The notes under the pieces were generated by a model. That model was given only the letters and a program-made list of their open reading frames with translations, did no database searches and was not told the origin of the DNA. Shown in pieces: positions 3,516 through 5,877 of a stretch of 5,877 nucleotides of DNA. Numbering within the stretch: the stretch's first letter is position 1; the number at the start of each line of letters is the position of its first letter. The DNA lies in NCBI GenBank assembly GCA_021199145.1, contig JAJQIP010000015.1, positions 1-5,877 on the forward strand, written 5' to 3'. The translations under genes and the position numbers were made by a program. Source of the DNA: Porphyromonadaceae bacterium (GTDB lineage: Bacteria > Bacteroidota > Bacteroidia > Bacteroidales > UBA11471).

Positions 3516-5877
3516 TGAATGCTACCTGGCTCCCCATCGGGGGTGAGGGTCTCGGCATCCACACGCAACCGTGTCTCCATGCTGTTGTTGTAGAACGACA
3601 CGGAGGCCTTTCCCGAAGAGTCGACCGGTACGTTGGGATTCCAATAGAGGGTGCGGCGGTAGTCCCCTTCGTCAGGCAAAGCCCCCCAACCGTAGTCGAT
3701 TTGGTAATAATCCTGCGGTTTGGAATATCCTTGCAGGGTTGTCATCCGCAACCCTTTCCGGTCTTTCCGCTGCTCGGCATAAGGATAACCATACAACTTC
3801 ACCAGCACGACATTCATCAACTCCACTATCTCGATTTTCTTCACGTCCCGATTGGATATATCCCGGATAGAAGGCTCATATAGGGAAGAGTCTCCCAAGA
3901 GCCCCATTCCCTCCTCCTCATCTCCGGCCGTCTGCTCCAGCAAACGTCCCTCACTGGGCATCTCCAGACCATAGAGTTCGTCTGCGTCAGCCCAATCGCC
4001 CATATATTGGCTCATGGAACGATAGACGAACTTCACAGGGCGGTTCTTATAGGTACAGACAATATCCTCCCCATCGTCGCTCCGGATGGAGAAGTAGGGA
4101 TTTATCCGCTCCAGCAGGGCAGGAATGCCATCGGAATAACCTGTCTCGTGCGTATCGATAAGACGGTCCTCCTCATCGGCCACACTGTAGACAATGGTCG
4201 GCCTGTCCGAAAGGGGTTGCCGCTTGGCCTTTACGGAGACTTCGTTGAGGTTGTGAATCTTCTTGTCCATCGACAGTTCCTCCTCCTCTTCCTCCTCCTC
4301 TTCTTCGATATCCTCCAAGGCGTAAGTGATACGGTTAAGGTTGGAATCGGGCAACGTCAAGGCCGTCGCCGGGTAACTCTCCGGCTTCGGGGAGAAGACA
4401 CGGTCTAGCTCGACCACTAAGTCTCTGTCCTTCAACTCTCCGTTCTTGTCGGGAGTCTGGGTACGTAATATCATCTCGCAACGGCCCCAGATATCACTGT
4501 CGGAGAGAAAGGCAAAACGCCCCGCATCGTCACTCTGCACCGTCCCTTTGCAGCTGAACGACGGCGAATAGACCCAAATGGAGACATTCACATCCGGCTC
4601 GGGGCGTGACCCCGTCATGCGGTATCGGTACACCTGGCCCTTCACCAGAATGCCCTCTTCAACAGGGTGATGCGGCTCGAAGGCTTCAAGTCCGGCCAAT
4701 TGCCTCCAGGCATACCTGCGCCACCCTTGCACCCGCATCAACAGGTCGAGATTGTCTCTGTGTTCCGCATCATCCGACTCAAAATAGTAGGGAATATTTT
4801 CGATATATCCTCGTAAATCACTCTCCAAGAGGAAATTTGTCCGCATGTCACCTTGGTAGTAAGTAGGCACCTCCGTAGCATAGTCCCGTACCGCCAAAGA
4901 GAGTGTAGAGGGGAGATTCTCCTGACGACTGTTGCTCACCGTGAAGTGAAGGTTGACAGGTTCGAAGGGTTTATACAGCGGTTTTAGCGAATCTATCCGA
5001 AGGGTGACTTGCGGTTTGGAGTCGTGGAAGGCCAACCGCTCGGCAAGGACATCTCCACGGGTATTGAAAAGAGTGATTTGAAGGACACCCGAAGGAAAGG
5101 TCTCCTCGGCGAACTGCATTTGGATGGACGATTTTTCTCGCATATCGGCCACATCAAAGGCGTAGGTAATTCCCCTGCACGAAATAGTGATTCCCACCCA
5201 TTCGCCCGGCAAGCCGGACGAACGTTGTACCTGAAGGAACAGCTTGTCGTCCCGCAAAGTATTGACCGTCATCACATACCCCTCTCTCTGAACGGTAGGC
5301 AGGGTAAACCGATACTCTTTACCACCCCAGGTCACGCTGGCCTTGTAAGGTCCGGCTTCTGGAGTGAGCAGGAATTTTCCCATGCCCTGGTGTTGGGTGG
5401 TAATCTCCGCCACCGGATTCCCGGAATTATCGGTTACGCTTCCCTCCACCTCACAACTGCGTCCCTCCTTGTCAGTCGCCTTGAAAGCCACCACCGACGG
5501 AAGCCCCTCAACCAGATTTCCCCCTTCGGGGAAGAAGGCGAGATTCAAGGCCGGTCGGGAAGAGCCCTCCTCCCGATATTGGGGAAGAGCCTTACTGCGG
5601 GGACGCTTTGTCATCTTTTTCAGATAGATACCCTCTCGGTCAGGCCGGTCGAAAATGGGGAAAATACGGGAAAAGTAGGTCCCCTCCCAATTGAGCATCA
5701 CACGGGTATAGGCCCGAACCTCATAGAAGCCCCCTACCAACGTCCCGTCTGTCAGCAGGAACTCCCCGTTGGCACGGCCCTCCTCGATTTTCAGTTTCTT
5801 GGTCTCTACCACCCGCCCTTCCGGGGTCAGCAACTCCACATAGAGCACTTTGCTCAACTCCGTGGGACGCAACTGCG
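3512..5877 (-). CDS. MG2-domain / TonB-plug-like surface protein, 5' end missing
   Basis: The C-terminal 787 or so residues of a large protein; the frame is still open at the right edge, so the start is not in the window and the apparent TTG at 5872 is not a real start. From the visible N-terminus (numbered from that TTG): an alpha-2-macroglobulin MG2-like domain (about 5-75, SKVLYVELLTPEGRVV); a second beta domain containing FFPEGGNLVEGLPS (113-126) and GMGKFLLTPEAG (163-174); a region with FLLESDLRGYIENIPYYF (347-364) and LDLLMRVQGWRRYAW (375-389), typical of this Bacteroidota family; a carboxypeptidase-regulatory-like domain (about 407-475); an acidic run of ten Glu (523-532); a TonB-receptor-plug-like segment (about 541-700, starting LNEVSVKAKR); and a final beta domain (WNPNVPVDSSGKASVSFYNNS). 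No thioester motif is visible. The protein is probably envelope-exposed; its function is unknown. It is transcribed toward the operon and overlaps the HAD gene by 4 bp. Confidence 0.82.
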   Translation of the reverse strand, partial: QLRPTELSKVLYVELLTPEGRVVETKKLKIEEGRANGEFLLTDGTLVGGFYEVRAYTRVMLNWEGTYFSRIFPIFDRPDREGIYLKKMTKRPRSKALPQYREEGSSRPALNLAFFPEGGNLVEGLPSVVAFKATDKEGRSCEVEGSVTDNSGNPVAEITTQHQGMGKFLLTPEAGPYKASVTWGGKEYRFTLPTVQREGYVMTVNTLRDDKLFLQVQRSSGLPGEWVGITISCRGITYAFDVADMREKSSIQMQFAEETFPSGVLQITLFNTRGDVLAERLAFHDSKPQVTLRIDSLKPLYKPFEPVNLHFTVSNSRQENLPSTLSLAVRDYATEVPTYYQGDMRTNFLLESDLRGYIENIPYYFESDDAEHRDNLDLLMRVQGWRRYAWRQLAGLEAFEPHHPVEEGILVKGQVYRYRMTGSRPEPDVNVSIWVYSPSFSCKGTVQSDDAGRFAFLSDSDIWGRCEMILRTQTPDKNGELKDRDLVVELDRVFSPKPESYPATALTLPDSNLNRITYALEDIEEEEEEEEEELSMDKKIHNLNEVSVKAKRQPLSDRPTIVYSVADEEDRLIDTHETGYSDGIPALLERINPYFSIRSDDGEDIVCTYKNRPVKFVYRSMSQYMGDWADADELYGLEMPSEGRLLEQTAGDEEEGMGLLGDSSLYEPSIRDISNRDVKKIEIVELMNVVLVKLYGYPYAEQRKDRKGLRMTTLQGYSKPQDYYQIDYGWGALPDEGDYRRTLYWNPNVPVDSSGKASVSFYNNSMETRLRVDAETLTPDGEPGSIH
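4277..4306 (-). repeat. Ten-codon GAA/GAG tract encoding poly-Glu
   Basis: Ten consecutive Glu codons (mostly GAG, with GAA at four positions) lie in the MG2 protein, between its regulatory-like domain and its TonB-plug-like segment. It reads as a flexible acidic linker. Being a trinucleotide near-repeat, it could change length by slippage without breaking the frame. Confidence 0.7.

Noticed and set aside
3498..3530. Rho-independent terminator between the convergent genes
   Set aside because: The hairpin is A/U-rich at its ends and neither strand has a following U run.
4007..4408. 133-codon plus-strand ORF opposite the MG2 gene
   Set aside because: It is a shadow of the minus-strand gene: no ribosome binding site, and the Leu/Phe run is the complement of the poly-Glu tract. 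Other opposite-strand and shifted-frame ORFs were rejected for the same reason.
5870..5872. TTG at 5872 as start of the minus-strand protein
   Set aside because: The frame continues to the right edge (a Gln codon precedes it), and the translation begins in the middle of an MG2-like domain, so the true start lies outside the window.

Overview
The window looks like chromosomal DNA from a member of the Bacteroidales (Bacteroidota). Three things point there: TAnnTTTG-type -7 boxes in an AT-rich intergenic region, moderately GC-rich genes with mostly weak Shine-Dalgarno sequences, and a large MG2/TonB-plug-like surface protein of a kind known mainly from this phylum. No species is assigned, and I see no mobile element, CRISPR array, tRNA or rRNA.

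Layout. Bases 1-285 are an AT-rich intergenic region. It probably lies between a leftward gene outside the window (a -7-like box on the minus strand at 18-25) and a rightward operon. It holds a nested inverted repeat (121-185), a possible 16-codon ORF inside that repeat, and two -7-like boxes exactly 40 bp apart. Bases 286-3515 are four tightly packed plus-strand genes: a sugar-nucleotidyltransferase-like NTP transferase, an ATP-grasp enzyme of unknown substrate, a CDP-alcohol phosphatidyltransferase with several membrane segments, and a HAD-family phosphatase. Junctions are a 4-bp ATGA overlap, a 1-bp gap and another 4-bp ATGA overlap, so one co-translated transcript is likely. Bases 3512-5877 carry, on the minus strand, the 3' part of a large MG2-domain protein whose start lies beyond the right edge. 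It meets the HAD gene tail to tail with overlapping stop codons inside an 18-bp perfect palindrome.

How the genes may work together (inference). The NTP transferase could activate a phosphorylated alcohol as a CDP- or other NDP-derivative. The membrane CDP-alcohol phosphatidyltransferase could then transfer the phospho-alcohol to a lipid or a second alcohol, and the HAD enzyme could remove a phosphate. This logic is known from inositol phospholipid and di-inositol-phosphate synthesis. The ATP-grasp protein is the unexplained member: its C-terminal metal-binding region resembles both RimK-type ligases and inositol phosphate kinases of the ITPK type. No inositol-phosphate synthase is present, so the substrate is not established. 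The minus-strand MG2 protein is probably unrelated in pathway.
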